Numbered from the stretch's first letter, positions 1 to 11,681 are shown. The stretch is DNA of 64,000 bases from Cryptomeria japonica (GCF_030272615.1 NC_081414.1:914447648-914511647), one strand, 5' to 3'. Notes: a model not told the origin generated them from the letters alone. Translations and numbers: made by a program.

Positions 1-9
1 TTGCATATA

Positions 10-14
10 CCTTA
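10..14. repeat. Target-site duplication of element A, left copy
   Basis: CCTTA directly precedes the 5' LTR and is repeated directly after the 3' LTR (6565-6569). The unbroken equivalent in the other LTR of B reads ATATACCTTATTGCAATCC near 12220, which confirms the insertion point. Confidence 0.9.
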
Positions 15-784
15 TGTTGGCAAATGCACACTCCAATGAGAAATTATAGGTGATTGAAGGTTTTTTCATTGATGGCAACCTTGCAATAATAGGACACCGG
101 CAAGACAAAGATACCAACACCGACACTGACAGACTCTATACCGGCACACAGAACACTGGCAGTGAAAGGAAGGATACCGACACCTTGGCCGACTTCAATT
201 TTGTTTAAAATGAATTTTATAATTAACTGTAAAATCATTGTAAGCCGACATGGAGAGTTGTAATATGACTCATATATGTATGAGATCATTTTGTAATAGG
301 AAATATGTGAAATAGGATGCGAGATAAGTAAACCTAATATGCAAAATATTGGTTAAGGATTTATGTTGTAGCAAAGCTTAAACCTGTACTGAATTTGGCA
401 TAGCAAATGCTGATCTGAAGCAGTACAAGATATTGGATTAGTATAATCCATTTTTGTAAGTTAGTGTGACTTCTTTTGTAATTGAGCAGTGAGCTCTAGG
501 CACTTGGCCTTCCTGCATGTGCAGGCCCCTATTGTAAGAGTAATATTCCCTTATTAGCTAGTAAGCGAATATTGTGGGTCACAAATCCAACTGAGGTTTT
601 TCCCACACCGGGTTTCCTCATTAAAATACTATGTTATGGTGTGCTTCTCACATGGTTACTGTTATTATTTATGGTTTACCGGTACATAGTTTAATATGCT
701 TTTCATGATTCAAGTCAAGTAAATTTATAAACCGGTTAGATACCGATTCAGCCCCCCCTCTCAGTATCTTTGGGAATCCTAACA
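15..784 (+). repeat. 5' LTR of element A (770 bp)
   Basis: It starts TGTTGG and ends CCTAACA, directly before the PBS. The 3' half contains a 22-nt stretch (481-502) identical to the 5' LTR of Copia element B (12023-12044, minus strand). The last 40 bases resemble B's LTR end closely. These similarities tie A to B. The 5' half is not obviously similar beyond the first bases and a TCATTGATG word. Confidence 0.9.
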
Positions 785-786
785 AT

Positions 787-798
787 TGGTATCAGAAC
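787..798 (+). other. Primer-binding site of element A
   Basis: TGGTATCAGAAC lies 2 bp after the LTR end and matches the initiator-Met tRNA type (consensus TGGTATCAGAGC) with one mismatch. The following bases (TTGG) continue the usual leader pattern. Confidence 0.85.
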
Positions 799-855
799 TT
801 GGTCCTCTATTTTCATAAGCCTAACAACTTGAGGAAGATCTTGTCACCGGTAGAG

Positions 856-1968
856 ATGGAAAACTTGAGAAAATAATTAGAAATAGCTCTTACAGACTAT
901 GATGTAGAAAAAGTGAAGAATATCAAACTTGAAGATGATCTAAAGGCTGCTTAGGATATTATTCAAGCACTTCAAGAGAATTTTACTATTGCAAGGAACA
1001 AGACGAGAGAACTTTGTGAAAATATGCAGAATGAGGAAAATGAAAAGGAAAATCTTAATGATTTGATAAACAAGCTAAGACAATAAATCAGTACAACAAA
1101 GAATGAGATGCAAGATATGACTATGAGATTTTGTAAAGAAATTGAAGATAGAAAGAAGAATGAAGAAGACTTGGTTAGAAGACTAAATGATGTTGGAAAT
1201 GAAAACACAAGACTCGGTCATGAAAATGATATGTTGAAGACAGATCTTATGCACACACAAAATGATAGAACTGAACTCATAAGACAGAAAGGAATCTTGG
1301 AGAGTGAACTGACTGCTGCAAATCAACACAAGGAGAAATTCAAGAAAAGTTCAGAAGAACTTGGTGACATGCTGAAGAATCAAAAACCTAATGGTGATAC
1401 AAATGGCCTTGGCTTTGAAGTTGGTGAAAGCTCTGGTACTGCAAACAATCATGATCATAGCAAACTGGTAAGACAACCTTCTACTTACAAATTTAATAGC
1501 AAATACTTTAACTGTAACAAGTATGGTCATAGAGAAAATCAGTGTAGATCTAGAAATGATCAAAATACTAATACACCCACCGGTCAATGTTCTAAATGCA
1601 ACAAAGTTGGTCATAATTCAGAGAATTGCAGAATGAATGTAAGATGTTATATTTGTGGAAGATTTGGACACTTATCTAATCAATGCAGAATGCATACCAA
1701 CATAGGATATGGGAAAGCTATTCAGAAGAACAATGTGACTTGTTATGCTTGTAACAAAATTGGACATATTGCAAAATTTTGTAGAAGTAAGGCATCACCG
1801 ACAAATAACAAAGGTCCTAGTTTGAAAGGTAAAGAAAAGGTTGAAGAGGTAAAGCAAGAATTCTCAAAACAATGGATGAGAAAGTCAGATCTGAATGTTG
1901 ATGGGAATACTCCTCCACCAGTAGAACAGAGTAACACTCCACTGGTAGGAGACTCTTCATCTAACTGA
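856..1968 (+). pseudogene. Element A ORF1: coiled-coil gag-like protein with four zinc knuckles
   Basis: From ATG 856 one frame reads about 370 codons, interrupted by three stops at 874, 949 and 1084; from 1108 it is open to 1968. The first half is rich in Glu, Lys, Asn and Leu with heptad-like spacing, predicting a coiled coil. The second half has four CX2CX4HX4C-type units at about 1501-1545, 1588-1632, 1645-1690 and 1738-1785. In the first unit the leading Cys is Tyr; units 2-4 are complete. No capsid (UBN2 or retrotrans_gag) domain is recognised. The role is inferred to be RNA packaging or particle formation. A gag-like origin is likely, and a host CNBP-like protein is unlikely because it sits between PBS and PPT. 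Confidence 0.7.
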
Positions 1969-2273
1969 AGAAAAATCCTTTGGGGGTTTAGCAACAAAAT
2001 GAAAAACTTGCTATTATTCCCTCGGTTAATGGTGAGAAGTTGAAATTGCTTCTATACCGGCAGATGACTTAAGTTGTGACTTAACTAACAAGAATTAAAT
2101 GTTGTAGTTGGCAAAAATAACATTATAAAGAAAGTGTTTTGGCTCCTTTTTCATTCACCAAGCATTCAAATCCTCAAGAGCACGAAAATTCCCAAGCGAA
2201 GGTATTCTAAGCGATGAAGTGAAGCAATCCATCAAAGAATTCATCCCTAAGGCATATTGAGGTATTTATAGCT

Positions 2274-5200
2274 ATGGCATCTTCATCCACTCCTGAATTT
2301 ATTGCAAACCCTACTATTGTTGAGGTTATTAAGTGCCCTAGACCCATTTTCAAACTGGTTCCCGAAATTGCAAAGAAAGATGATAGCATAGGTGCATTTT
2401 CTCAAATCCCTAAAGGAGTAGTATATGTTGAAGACCCTAGGATGTATATACATTGTCATATTGATGAATTAGGTGATGATGAGATTAAGAACATGTTTAA
2501 AACTGTGATTTGTGATGAATTCAGAAATGTCAAACCTGAACATAAGATAGTAGAAACCCTAGGTTTCACTGAAATTCTTAGTATCCCGGATTTTCCCAAG
2601 GATATCATAAGGATTGTGTTAAGAAGAGTACATGGTGAATTTTTCTGGTTAGACTCTATTCATAAAATCACAAAAGAAATAGTAAAAGTTGTAACAGGGT
2701 TACCCTCCACCGGTAACAGACCAAACAAAACAAAGAAGGTCTCAAATGACACAGTGATAAACCTAACTGGTGCAACATTTGATTAAAGATCTCTAAGGGT
2801 AAATGATGTGAAGGATATAAATATCGGATTTATTAGTATGATCTTAGGTTATAAGGTTACACATGCAAATAGGTTAAACTCAGTTTCTAGCCTATGTATC
2901 AAGAGTGCCTATGATATGGTCAATGATAATGCAAGAATAGATATATGTGAATGGCTTAAAGATGAGCTGATAGATAATTTCAGAAAGATTAAAGGAGATA
3001 AGAAAGGAACCTTCAGATTCAGAAACTTACTTGTTTGTCTGATGTTGTAGATAACCAAACAAGTACCTGGTATTGGTGCTAGAGATTTTGGCTTTGACAT
3101 ACCGGTAGGAAAACAACTATCAGATCTGTTGAACAATATGGGAGAGAATAGGGAGAAAAACATGAATGAGAATTTTCAAGCATTGAAGGCTCAAATGAAG
3201 ACTAGAGTAAGACTATCACAAGCTATTGTGGATAAGTATCAAAAAGATATCTATTTTGTGATCAAGAAAGATGAAATTTGGATGGAGGCAGGTATCCCTA
3301 GAACTATTTGGGTAACTGAAATGGGCTATGAAATAGATGACAACATCATAGAAACTTATGCAAAATCTCTCCTTGAAGCTCCAAAGGAAACGGAAGAGAA
3401 AGTGTTTGGTAGTGCTGAAACAATAGAAAGTACTATTCAATCTAGAAAAAGGGTTAAGAAAGTTGAAGCAACTGTAAGAAAAGGAACCCGACAGGCAAAA
3501 GCAATCAAGGAAGATGTTTTGAGACAAACTGGTATAAGTGAAAGTGAGTTGGAAGCCCCTCAACCGGAAACTCATCTTTCACTAGTTGGAACTTCTTCTG
3601 AGAGTGATATAGCTACTATATTTAAAAGGGTTGAAAGGAAAAGAAAACCCTCATCGGTACCTTCTCCTACACCAAAAAGGACAAGACAGAAGCAATAGGC
3701 AGTAAGGCCTCCGACGATTAAAATGAATCCTAAGAAGAAGAAGGTGAAATAGACTATTGCTCCTCTAGACAAACTTCTTAGCGAAATTACAAAGGATGGT
3801 AAGCTGAAGAACATCAATAAAATGTACAATACACTATCAGCTAATGATAAGGAAAGCATAGAAAATAGTGTAATTCTACACTTAGATATATACAAGAAAT
3901 TTTTGATGCAAATTGTTGATGAAATTCCAAATGACTTGTATAGGAGATTAGAAGCTAGAAGATTAGCCATTGTTGAACTAGATAAAAAGATTAAGATTGA
4001 AAAATTACTAGCAGTGCATCCAGTTAACTCACTTGATGAAATAGACATGAAAGATAGAGTTTTATCAGGTGGAAAGAGAGAAATGATAGAATTTTTAGGG
4101 AAAAAACTCACCTGATGAAATAGACAAATTAATCAGTGAGGCTAAATGAATAGTATTTTCTACTGCTCACCGACATGTAGCACTAATGGCTGGCAGAGTA
4201 ACTAAAGTATCTAAGGAAACAACAGATGGATGGGATATATTCTTTGTGGAAAAAGAAAAAGAGGAAGAATTACTTAGGCCAAAAACTATCAAAGTATATC
4301 AAAAGGATAGAGATAAGGGGAAAGGTAAGGTAGGTGGACCACCAAGCCTGAAAATAACTGACAATGTACCCCCACCTCTTTCAGATACTCCACCAATAGA
4401 CACTACTGAAAATCAACCGGCCACTGAGAGTATGGAGACTCCGGTAAAAGATACAAACCCTGAATCAGAAATTTTGTATACAGTAAATGTAGACACTTAG
4501 GAAGTTAACATTGTGGTTGACAGAGAAACCACTAAGAACAAAGAGAAAAATGTGACTACTAAGTCACCGGCTGTAGAGGTTGAGATGAACATAGAAAAAC
4601 TAGCACAAACAGAGCAACCGATAGAGGATACCACTAAGAAATCGGTAGAAACAATAGATAAACCATCTGAAGAACTGGCTAAAGAGAGTTTAGAGGTACA
4701 AACTTAGATTACATCTAAGAAACCGACAGTTAAAAGCTCAGAGAAACCCTCTAAGACACAAATAGAGAAACCAAAACTGGTACAAGTTGAAGCATAGGTT
4801 CAGATAGACATAGTGCCACTAGCCCAAACTGAAAAGCATAAACCTATGTTTGTAGAAATGCAAACACAAACAGACCTATAAGGCTATGATGATACAATAC
4901 CAATTCTTAAATTGATAGCACCAAAGTGCAGTGTTGAGAATAAAGATTATTTAGGTCAAATAGACATATTGTCTAAGTTCATTACCGACAACCTACTAAC
5001 TATTGATCAAATAAATGAGAATACATTTAAGGAGAGAATGATAAAAGAAAAAGATAAATTATTTGAGGATATTGTAAAGGAGAACAAGGAAGAAATGGAC
5101 ACCCTTTTACCGAAACTTGGAGAAATAATCTATGACTTCAAGAAACTGTACAGGGATACTTGCAAAATGAATGTCCTAATAGATGATCTTGACAAGGAGA

Positions 5201-5529
5201 TCAGCAAAGCACAAGATAAGACAAATAATATTGCTGACAATTTGTTTGGAACATCAGATTCATTTTTGGAGTTAGAAAAGAAGATTGCAGAACAGGAAGA
5301 GAAAATCAAGAAGTTGGAAAATGAAAAATAGGGAATAAAGGATAAGACAAAGGACTTGAAATGTAGACATAGTCCAAGACTTGAATACCTTACTTCTTTG
5401 AGAAAAGAAATATCTAAAGCTCTGGTTCCCGGGCTGAAGACATTGGAAGAGCAAATGCACATACTCACCGGTACAGTGCAGAGAACACAAGAGGCAATAA
5501 AAGAAGCAAAACTTTTAGCAATGGTATAA
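2274..5529 (+). pseudogene. Element A ORF2: unknown protein of about 1085 codons, decayed
   Basis: One frame runs from ATG 2274 through stops at 2784, 3048, 3696 and about 3750 to near 4107, where a one-step frame change occurs. The next frame runs to TAA 5527 through further stops, including TGA near 4148 and TAG at 4498, 4705 and 5329. Reading continues sensibly across each stop, so this was one protein. It has a globular N-terminal head (2274-3130), a helical segment, a Lys/Arg-rich stretch (3450-3750), a Thr/Pro/Glu-rich low-complexity region (4250-4880), then a long coiled coil (4990-5520). No transmembrane segment or enzymatic motif is seen. The Sirevirus env-like ORF is one possible relative; a captured host gene is another. 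I do not recognise the family. Confidence 0.6.
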
Positions 5530-5629
5530 ATTTAGTTTTGACAGATATCTTTCAGATTGTAACCCACTGGTTACAAGAATCCTAACAAGACTCCATTGAC
5601 AGTGAATGACAACCTTTGTCATTGATGTC

Positions 5630-5643
5630 AAAGGGGGAGTAGT
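5630..5643 (+). other. Upstream second polypurine tract of element A
   Basis: AAAGGGGGAGTAGTG lies in the context TCATTGATGTCAAAGG, almost the same as the terminal tract at 5798-5810. Duplicate purine tracts upstream of the 3' LTR are known from Sireviruses, and element B shows the same feature. Confidence 0.55.
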
Positions 5644-5797
5644 GGGATGAGAAAAATGGTCAGAAGGAAGGGACTTCATCTGCTCAGGGGGAACATATAG
5701 TTTTGAGCCAATTTTGGAAAGACAATTTTTTGGCAGACTATTTTTGGATATCATTTTTGACACTTTTGATTTTTCTCACGAGTGTTGCCATCAATGC

Positions 5798-5810
5798 CAA
5801 AGGGGGAGAT
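5798..5810 (+). other. Polypurine tract of element A
   Basis: CAAAGGGGGAGAT immediately precedes the 3' LTR. It is identical in core to the minus-strand tract of element B at 7107-7119. Confidence 0.85.
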
Positions 5811-6564
5811 TGTTGGCAAATACAAACTCCAATGATAAATTATAGGTGATTGAAGGTTTTGTCATTGATGGCAACCTTGCAATCATAGGACACCAAAGAG
5901 ACAAAGATACTGGCACCGACACCGACAGACTCTACATCGGCACACAGAACACCAGCAATAAAAGGAAGGATACCGACACCTTGGCTGACTTCAATTTTGT
6001 TTAAAATGAATTTTGTAATTAATTGTAAAATCATTGTAAGCCGACATGGTGGGTTGTAATATGCCTCATATATGTATGAGATTATTTTGTAATAGGAAAT
6101 ATGTGAAATAGCATGCGAGATAAGCAGACCTAATATGCGAAATATTGGTTAAGGATTTATGTCGTAGCAGAGCTTAAACCAGTACTAAATCTGGCATAGC
6201 AGATGCTGATCTGAAGCAGTACAAGACATTGTATCAGTATAATCCATTTTTGTAAGTCAGTGTGACTTCTTTTGTAATTGAGCAGTCAGCTCTAGGAACT
6301 TGGCCTTCCTGCATGTGTAGGCCCCTATTGTAAGAGTAATATTCCCTTATTGGCCAGTAAGAAAATATTGTGGGTCACAAATCCCACCGGGTTTCCTCGT
6401 TAAAATACTATGTTTTGGTGTGCTTCTTATGTGGTTACTGTTATTATTTCTGGTTTACCAGTACATAGTTTTAATATTCTTTTCATGTTTCAAGTCAAGT
6501 AAATTTATAAACCGGTTAGATACTGATTCACCCCCCCCTCTCAGTATCTTTGGGAATCCTAACA
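5811..6564 (+). repeat. 3' LTR of element A (754 bp)
   Basis: It aligns end to end with 15-784 with scattered substitutions and small indels. It begins TGTTGGCAAA, ends CCTAACA, and is followed by the CCTTA duplication. Confidence 0.9.
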
Positions 6565-6569
6565 CCTTA
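6565..6569. repeat. Target-site duplication of element A, right copy
   Basis: CCTTA, matching 10-14. The sequence that follows is the interrupted 3' LTR of element B. Confidence 0.9.
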
Positions 6570-7106
6570 TTGTAATCCTTTTCACATTCACAATCCCATC
6601 TCTCTCTGATCTTACAAATAAGATCTTACATATATACCATACCCTAAGACCAATTTGAATAGGTCGGCTTACTAAAATATATTACAATAAAATCAGTTAC
6701 AAACAAATCAATATTTGATGCATGATGTCAGCTCAATGCATTTACAATAATAATAAATCATCTCCATAACATGTCGTGCTGATCTGGAATAGATAAGACT
6801 GTCGGTGCTTATCCTAGACCTATTTGCCGGTAACAACAAATATGCAAACCCGAATAAACAGTTAACCAAATTGCCAAAACCAAATGATCGAATAATGTCT
6901 TCAACATAACCAAGTAGTTTCCAAGTCATTCCAAGTTTCGGTGAGCAATATAATCTACCGGTGAACCAAATACCAGTGACTTGCATAAGTCTCTGTCTTG
7001 TCGGTGAACATAACCAAAGTCTCTTAGTGCTAATAAGTGTTTGACAAGCGATGACAAGTGTTGACATCAATGACAAAGCCATATCAACATATCCAACATA
7101 CCAACA
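6570..7106 (-). repeat. 3' LTR of element B, inner part
   Basis: It matches 12227-12746 of the 5' LTR with substitutions and one indel near 6955. The LTR edge is at 7106 (TGTTGG on the minus strand), next to the purine tract. The rest of this LTR is positions 1-14 and upstream sequence, displaced by element A. Confidence 0.9.
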
Positions 7107-7425
7107 ATCTCCCCCTTTGGCATTGATGGCAACACAAGATGGAAAAACCATCAAAGTTCCAAAAACCAAAAACCAACAATCGCCCAAAGAGATCATTAAT
7201 CTAGAAATAAAAAATACATAATATCTTTCCCAAAAGTAATAATCTCTCCCCAAGGGATAAAATCTCTCCCCCTAAGAATAATATGTGTTATCCATGTGTT
7301 TTTCCATATCAATCTCTCCCCCTTTGACATCAAATGCCAAAGCAGTACAAAACCAAATGCAATTAGTTCAAAGAAAATACCAACTCATTCAATATACCAA
7401 CTACTCCCCCTAAGAAGTAGCTCCC
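7107..7425 (-). other. Multiple polypurine tracts of element B
   Basis: On the minus strand G-rich tracts occur at 7107-7119, 7241-7256, 7261-7276, 7311-7328 and 7401-7414, with cores such as AAAGGGGGAGA and TTAGGGGGAGA. The tract next to the LTR is the expected second-strand primer. Repeated tracts in this position are a described Sirevirus feature. No coding frame covers this stretch. Confidence 0.7.
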
Positions 7426-7489
7426 CTCATCAAAGACTGAGTAAAATATTTCTTTGTTAATTATGCCGGTTGATGCAAACATCAACTGT

Positions 7490-10400
7490 CTAAGTCTCTA
7501 TCGGTGGGGGTAGGACTCCAAGTTTCTCTCTGAGATACTCAAATGTTTCCTTAGGCAAAGGCTTTGTAAAAATATTTACAATTTTATCTTTAGTATTCAC
7601 ATAAACCAATTTCACTTCTTTTGCTTCAACATTCTTTTTTAGAAAGTTCAGTTTGATAGAAACATGTTTAGTTTTAGAGTGAAGTACTGAGTTCTTTGAT
7701 ATATCAATGGCTATTGTATTGTCATAGTAAATAGTTATAGATTCTTTGCAATTTACCTTTATGTCCTTCAACATTTCCTTAATCCATAATACCTGTGTAC
7801 AGTTAGTTGTTGCTGCAACATATTCTGATTCTTCTATTGATAGACTTGTACAACTCTATGTTTTGCTCAACCATGAAATAAGTCTGCTGCCAATAAAAAA
7901 TGCTCGGTCAGTGGTTCTTTTTTTGTCATCCACATCTCCTACCCAATTAGCATCTGTGTATGCACATAAGTCAAAATTTTCATCTCTATGATACCATAAA
8001 CCAAGGTTTGTAGTCTTTGTAGGTATCGGAAAATCCTTTTCACTGTTGATTCATGATTTTCTTTAGGATTACTCTGAAATCTTGAAACAATACATACTCC
8101 ATTCATAATATCTAGTCTTGTTTGTGTCAAATACAGTAAACCTCCTACCATACATTTGTATCGAGTCGGATTAACAGGTTTAGATTCATCCTTCAAAGAT
8201 AATTTATCATTTGTAGTCATAGGTGTACTTACCACTTTACAATTTTCCATGCCAAATTTCTTTAGTAATTCCTTCAAGTACATAGATTGACATAGGAATA
8301 TACCTTTATCAATCTATAAAATCTGCAATCCTAAAAATAATTTTATCTCTCCAATCATAGACATTTCAAATTCTTGCTGCATTTTGTTAGAAAATTCTTT
8401 ACACAAACCATCTTCTCCTCCAAAGATTATATCATCAACAAAAACTTCAATAACCAAGATGTCATCATTAGTCACTTTGTAGTATAGGTTTTTGTCAACG
8501 TTACCTTTTGTGTAACCAAGCTTCAAAAGATATTTGTCCAATCTTGTATACCAAGGTCTAGGAGATTGTTTCAATCCATATAAAGCTTTCCTTAACCTGC
8601 AAACCATGTCTTTGTTATCTGTCAAAGAAAATCCATCAAGTTGCTCAATGTAAACTTCTTCTTCAAGATCTCCATTCAGAAATGCACATTTAACATCCAT
8701 TTGATAAACTTTGTAGTTCTTGTGTGCTGCAAAATCCAATAAAAGTCTTACTACCTCAATTCTAGCTACCGGTGCAAAGGTTTCATTGTAATCAATTCCT
8801 TCTTTCTGTGAATATCCCTTACACACCAATCTCTTTTGTTTCTGATTACCATGCCATCTTCATTAAGTTTATTTCTAAAAACCCATTTAGTTCCAATTAC
8901 ATTTTTGTCTTTAGGTCGGGGAACTAATGACCAAGTGTTATTCCTTTTAATTTGTTCCAATTCATCTTCCATTGCTTTAATCCAATATTTATCTTCACAT
9001 GCCTCATTAATTGATGTAGGTTCAATTTGAGAAATAAGACATACCTCCTCAATCTCCAATCTTCCTCTAGTCATAACTCCTTGAAATTTGTTTCCAATTA
9101 TCTGATCTTCAGAATGATTTAATCTTACATACCGAGGTGTTTTTACTTGTTGTTCTTCAGTGATTGTTGAATCTCAAGATGATGTCGGTGTCACTAGATC
9201 ATTATTTTGTACCATTGTATTCACAATAGGTTCATTTGTGATTAGGTCTATTGCCAGTTCAAAGTCTGTGTACCTTGAATTTCCTCTAAACTGTTCATCA
9301 ATTTTCACATTTGCACTCTCAACAATTTTCTGCAATCTCTTGTTAAAACATCTATATGCCTTGCTCTTAGATAAATAACCGAGAAATATTCCTTCATCAC
9401 TTCTAGGATCAAATTTGCCAATATACACATCTCTTCTAATATAACATTTACTTCCAAATATTCTGAAATATTTAAGAGTAGGAGTATTACCAAACTATAG
9501 TTCATGTGGGGTCTTACCGGTTTCTCCTCTGATGTGAACTCTGTTGAATGTATAAACAACTGTATTGACTACTTCTCTCTAGTATACATGAGGTAGATTT
9601 GCTTCTGATATCATACTTCTGGCTGCATCCAAGATAGTTCTATTTTTCATTTCCACAACTCCATTTTGCTGGGGTGTCTGGGCTGCTGACAACTGTCTTT
9701 TGATTCCATTCACTTCACAGAATGCATTAAATTCCTTAGATGTGAACTCACCTCCTTGATCTGATCTCAAACATTTGATTTTCTTGTCGGTTTCATTTTC
9801 TACCATCACCTTGAATAGTTTGAATTTCCCAAATGCTTCATATTTTTCTCTAAGAAAAGTAACCCAACACATTCTAGAATAGCCATCAATGATTAGAATG
9901 AAATATGTATCTCCTTGTATACTTCTAGTTCTTGTTGGACCACATAAATCAGTATGAATTAAATCAAGAACATTGTTTGACTTCTCTGGAATACTTTTAA
10001 AAGATGCTCTGACTTGCTTTCCAAGTTGACATTCCTTACATACTAGATTGTGAGGTTTAACAATCTTAGGTAAATCTCTAACTACCTTGGTAGTACTGAT
10101 TTTCACAATGCAATCAAAATTTACATGACAGAGTCTCTTATGCCATAACCAACTTTCATCAATATGTGCAATCAAACATGCTTTCTCATTGTTGTTCAAA
10201 TGAAAGATATTACCTCTAGTCTGATTACTGGTTGCAATTTCCAAACCAGTTATGTTTAAGATTTTGCATTTACCATTCTTGAATTGTAACTGAATTCCTT
10301 TCTCAACTAATTGACCAACACTCAAAAGATTATGCTTCAAACCTTCAACATAGTAAACATTATCAGTATTGTGCTAACCATCAAAAGATATAGTGTCTTT

Positions 10401-10583
10401 TCCTTTGATCAAACAAGCTTTATCATCTCCAAATCTTACTAGACCTCCATTGTAATCCTAAAAGGTTAAGAATTTACTCTTATCACCAGTCATATGATGT
10501 GAACATCCTGAATCAATAATCCATTCATCCTTATCTTCAACTTTAGCTTCCAGGGCCCGCTCTACCGGTTGAATAGTAGGTGC
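7490..10583 (-). pseudogene. Element B pol: protease, integrase, reverse transcriptase, RNase H (decayed)
   Basis: The frame follows gag in phase after a TAG at 10584-10586. The protease motif IIDSG lies near 10510. The GAG-pre-integrase/HHCC region is about 10150-10020. The integrase core is 9990-9580 with Asp in HTDLCGP, Asp in RSDQGGEF and Glu in VVEMKNRT, so the DDE triad is preserved. The connecting region is 9560-8830. RT is 8830-7940, with FVDD at 8431-8442 in place of YVDD and the Copia word ALYGLKQ near 8590. RNase H C-terminal part is 7774-7490. In-frame stops near 9575, 9500, 9175 and 8315 and frame changes make it non-functional. The Copia assignment is secure; the lineage is less so. 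Confidence 0.85.
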
Positions 10584-11639
10584 CTATTGATCATTTGCTA
10601 TAGCAACAAAAGCCCATACATTGTCTATTGGATCCTCATTAGAATCATTAGTAACTCCTTCATCAACATAATAAAAAGTTTTGTCTCTATTCTTCATAAA
10701 TTTGTATTTTTGATAGTCAAGGTTAGGCTTATATGTTCTTCTAGCTTCTTCTCTTAATCTTGCATGTCTATCAAGACATCTAGATGCCATATGACCAATC
10801 TTATTACAGTTAAAACATTTAAAGGGTTCTTTACCTTCATACTTACTTCCAATAGGACCTTTAGGCATTTTCCTTGTAAATAGTGCTTCAAGTTCTTCAT
10901 TTTCTCTCCTGCTTTCTTCAAGTTCTCTTGCATAGAAGGCTTTCCAATCAGATTTATCATGTGATGATGATGATGTTGTAGTTGATGATGATGCCTTAAA
11001 AGCTAGATTTGTCTTGATAGTAGTAACAAGACCAAATTCCTCAAGCTCAAAAGATGAAAGTTTTCCAACCAAAGTGTCTCTAGATACTGATGCATTAGGC
11101 ATTGTTCTCAATTCATCTATAGTAGTAAATTTCATTTTATATGCCGGTGGTAAAGCTCTTAAAAATTTAGATACAATCTCATCTTCACTTAAGGTTCCTC
11201 CACAACATTGTATACCTAGAACAATTTCATTTACTCTTTCCATAAAAGCAGAAATTCTTTCATCTTCTTCCATTTTCAGACTTTCATACCTGACCCATAA
11301 GCATTCAAGTTTTGCAATTTTGATTGTGGAATCTCCTTCATTCAATTTTTCCAGTTTGTCCCAAATAGCTTTAGCAGTAGATCTATCTGACAATCCCATG
11401 ACTTGTTGATCTGATAATGCGCTCAAAAGTGCTTCTCTTGCTTTGCAATCATTTTCCTCATCTTTTCCCAAGGTTGGTGGATTAGGCTGACTGGGAGTAG
11501 GAGCAATATAACCATTCTTTATAACCTCCCATATATCCTTTCCAATGCAATTCAAGTGTGTCTCCATCTTGATCTTCCATATGCCATAGTTAGTTCCATC
11601 AAGTTTCGGACTGTCCTTCCTAAAATAGTTAAAAGACAT
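10584..11639 (-). CDS. Element B Gag (UBN2 capsid region plus one zinc knuckle), 351 aa open
   Basis: ATG at 11639 lies 43 bp after the PBS. Residues 1-45 carry the Copia gag start (LDGTNYGIWKIKMETHL). Residues about 60-200 form the UBN2 helical region. A CX2CX4HX4C knuckle, CFNCNKIGHMASRC, is near residue 275. A GAT-repeat-rich region encodes Ser/Thr/Asp around residue 220. The frame is open for 351 codons and then meets TAG at 10584, after which the same frame continues into the protease, so the ancestral product was a gag-pol fusion. Role: particle formation and RNA packaging in the cytoplasm. Confidence 0.8.
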   Translation of the reverse strand: MSFNYFRKDSPKLDGTNYGIWKIKMETHLNCIGKDIWEVIKNGYIAPTPSQPNPPTLGKDEENDCKAREALLSALSDQQVMGLSDRSTAKAIWDKLEKLNEGDSTIKIAKLECLWVRYESLKMEEDERISAFMERVNEIVLGIQCCGGTLSEDEIVSKFLRALPPAYKMKFTTIDELRTMPNASVSRDTLVGKLSSFELEEFGLVTTIKTNLAFKASSSTTTSSSSHDKSDWKAFYARELEESRRENEELEALFTRKMPKGPIGSKYEGKEPFKCFNCNKIGHMASRCLDRHARLREEARRTYKPNLDYQKYKFMKNRDKTFYYVDEGVTNDSNEDPIDNVWAFVAIANDQ

Positions 11640-11681
11640 TGGATCTCCTCAAGCTGTTAAACTTCTACAAAAGAGAACTAA

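Larger units (their letters stand above)
15..6564 (+). mobile_element. Element A: non-autonomous LTR retrotransposon carrying two long ORFs and no pol
   Basis: Two direct LTRs (15-784 and 5811-6564) begin TGTTGGCAAA and end CCTAACA. They are flanked by a perfect CCTTA target duplication. An initiator-Met-type PBS follows the 5' LTR, and a purine tract AAAGGGGGAGAT precedes the 3' LTR. The interior is filled by a gag-like frame (856-1968) and a very long second frame (2274-5529). No aspartic protease, integrase, reverse transcriptase or RNase H motif is visible in any frame. Over the first 430 bp I count about 40 LTR differences (roughly 9%), so this is an old insertion. It lies inside the 3' LTR of Copia element B and shares terminal signals with it. 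Inference: it was mobilised in trans by a B-like element. Confidence 0.9.

Noticed and set aside
1588..1785. A host CNBP-type zinc-knuckle RNA-binding gene
   Set aside because: The knuckles lie in a frame bounded by PBS and PPT of an LTR element, so gag-like origin is simpler.
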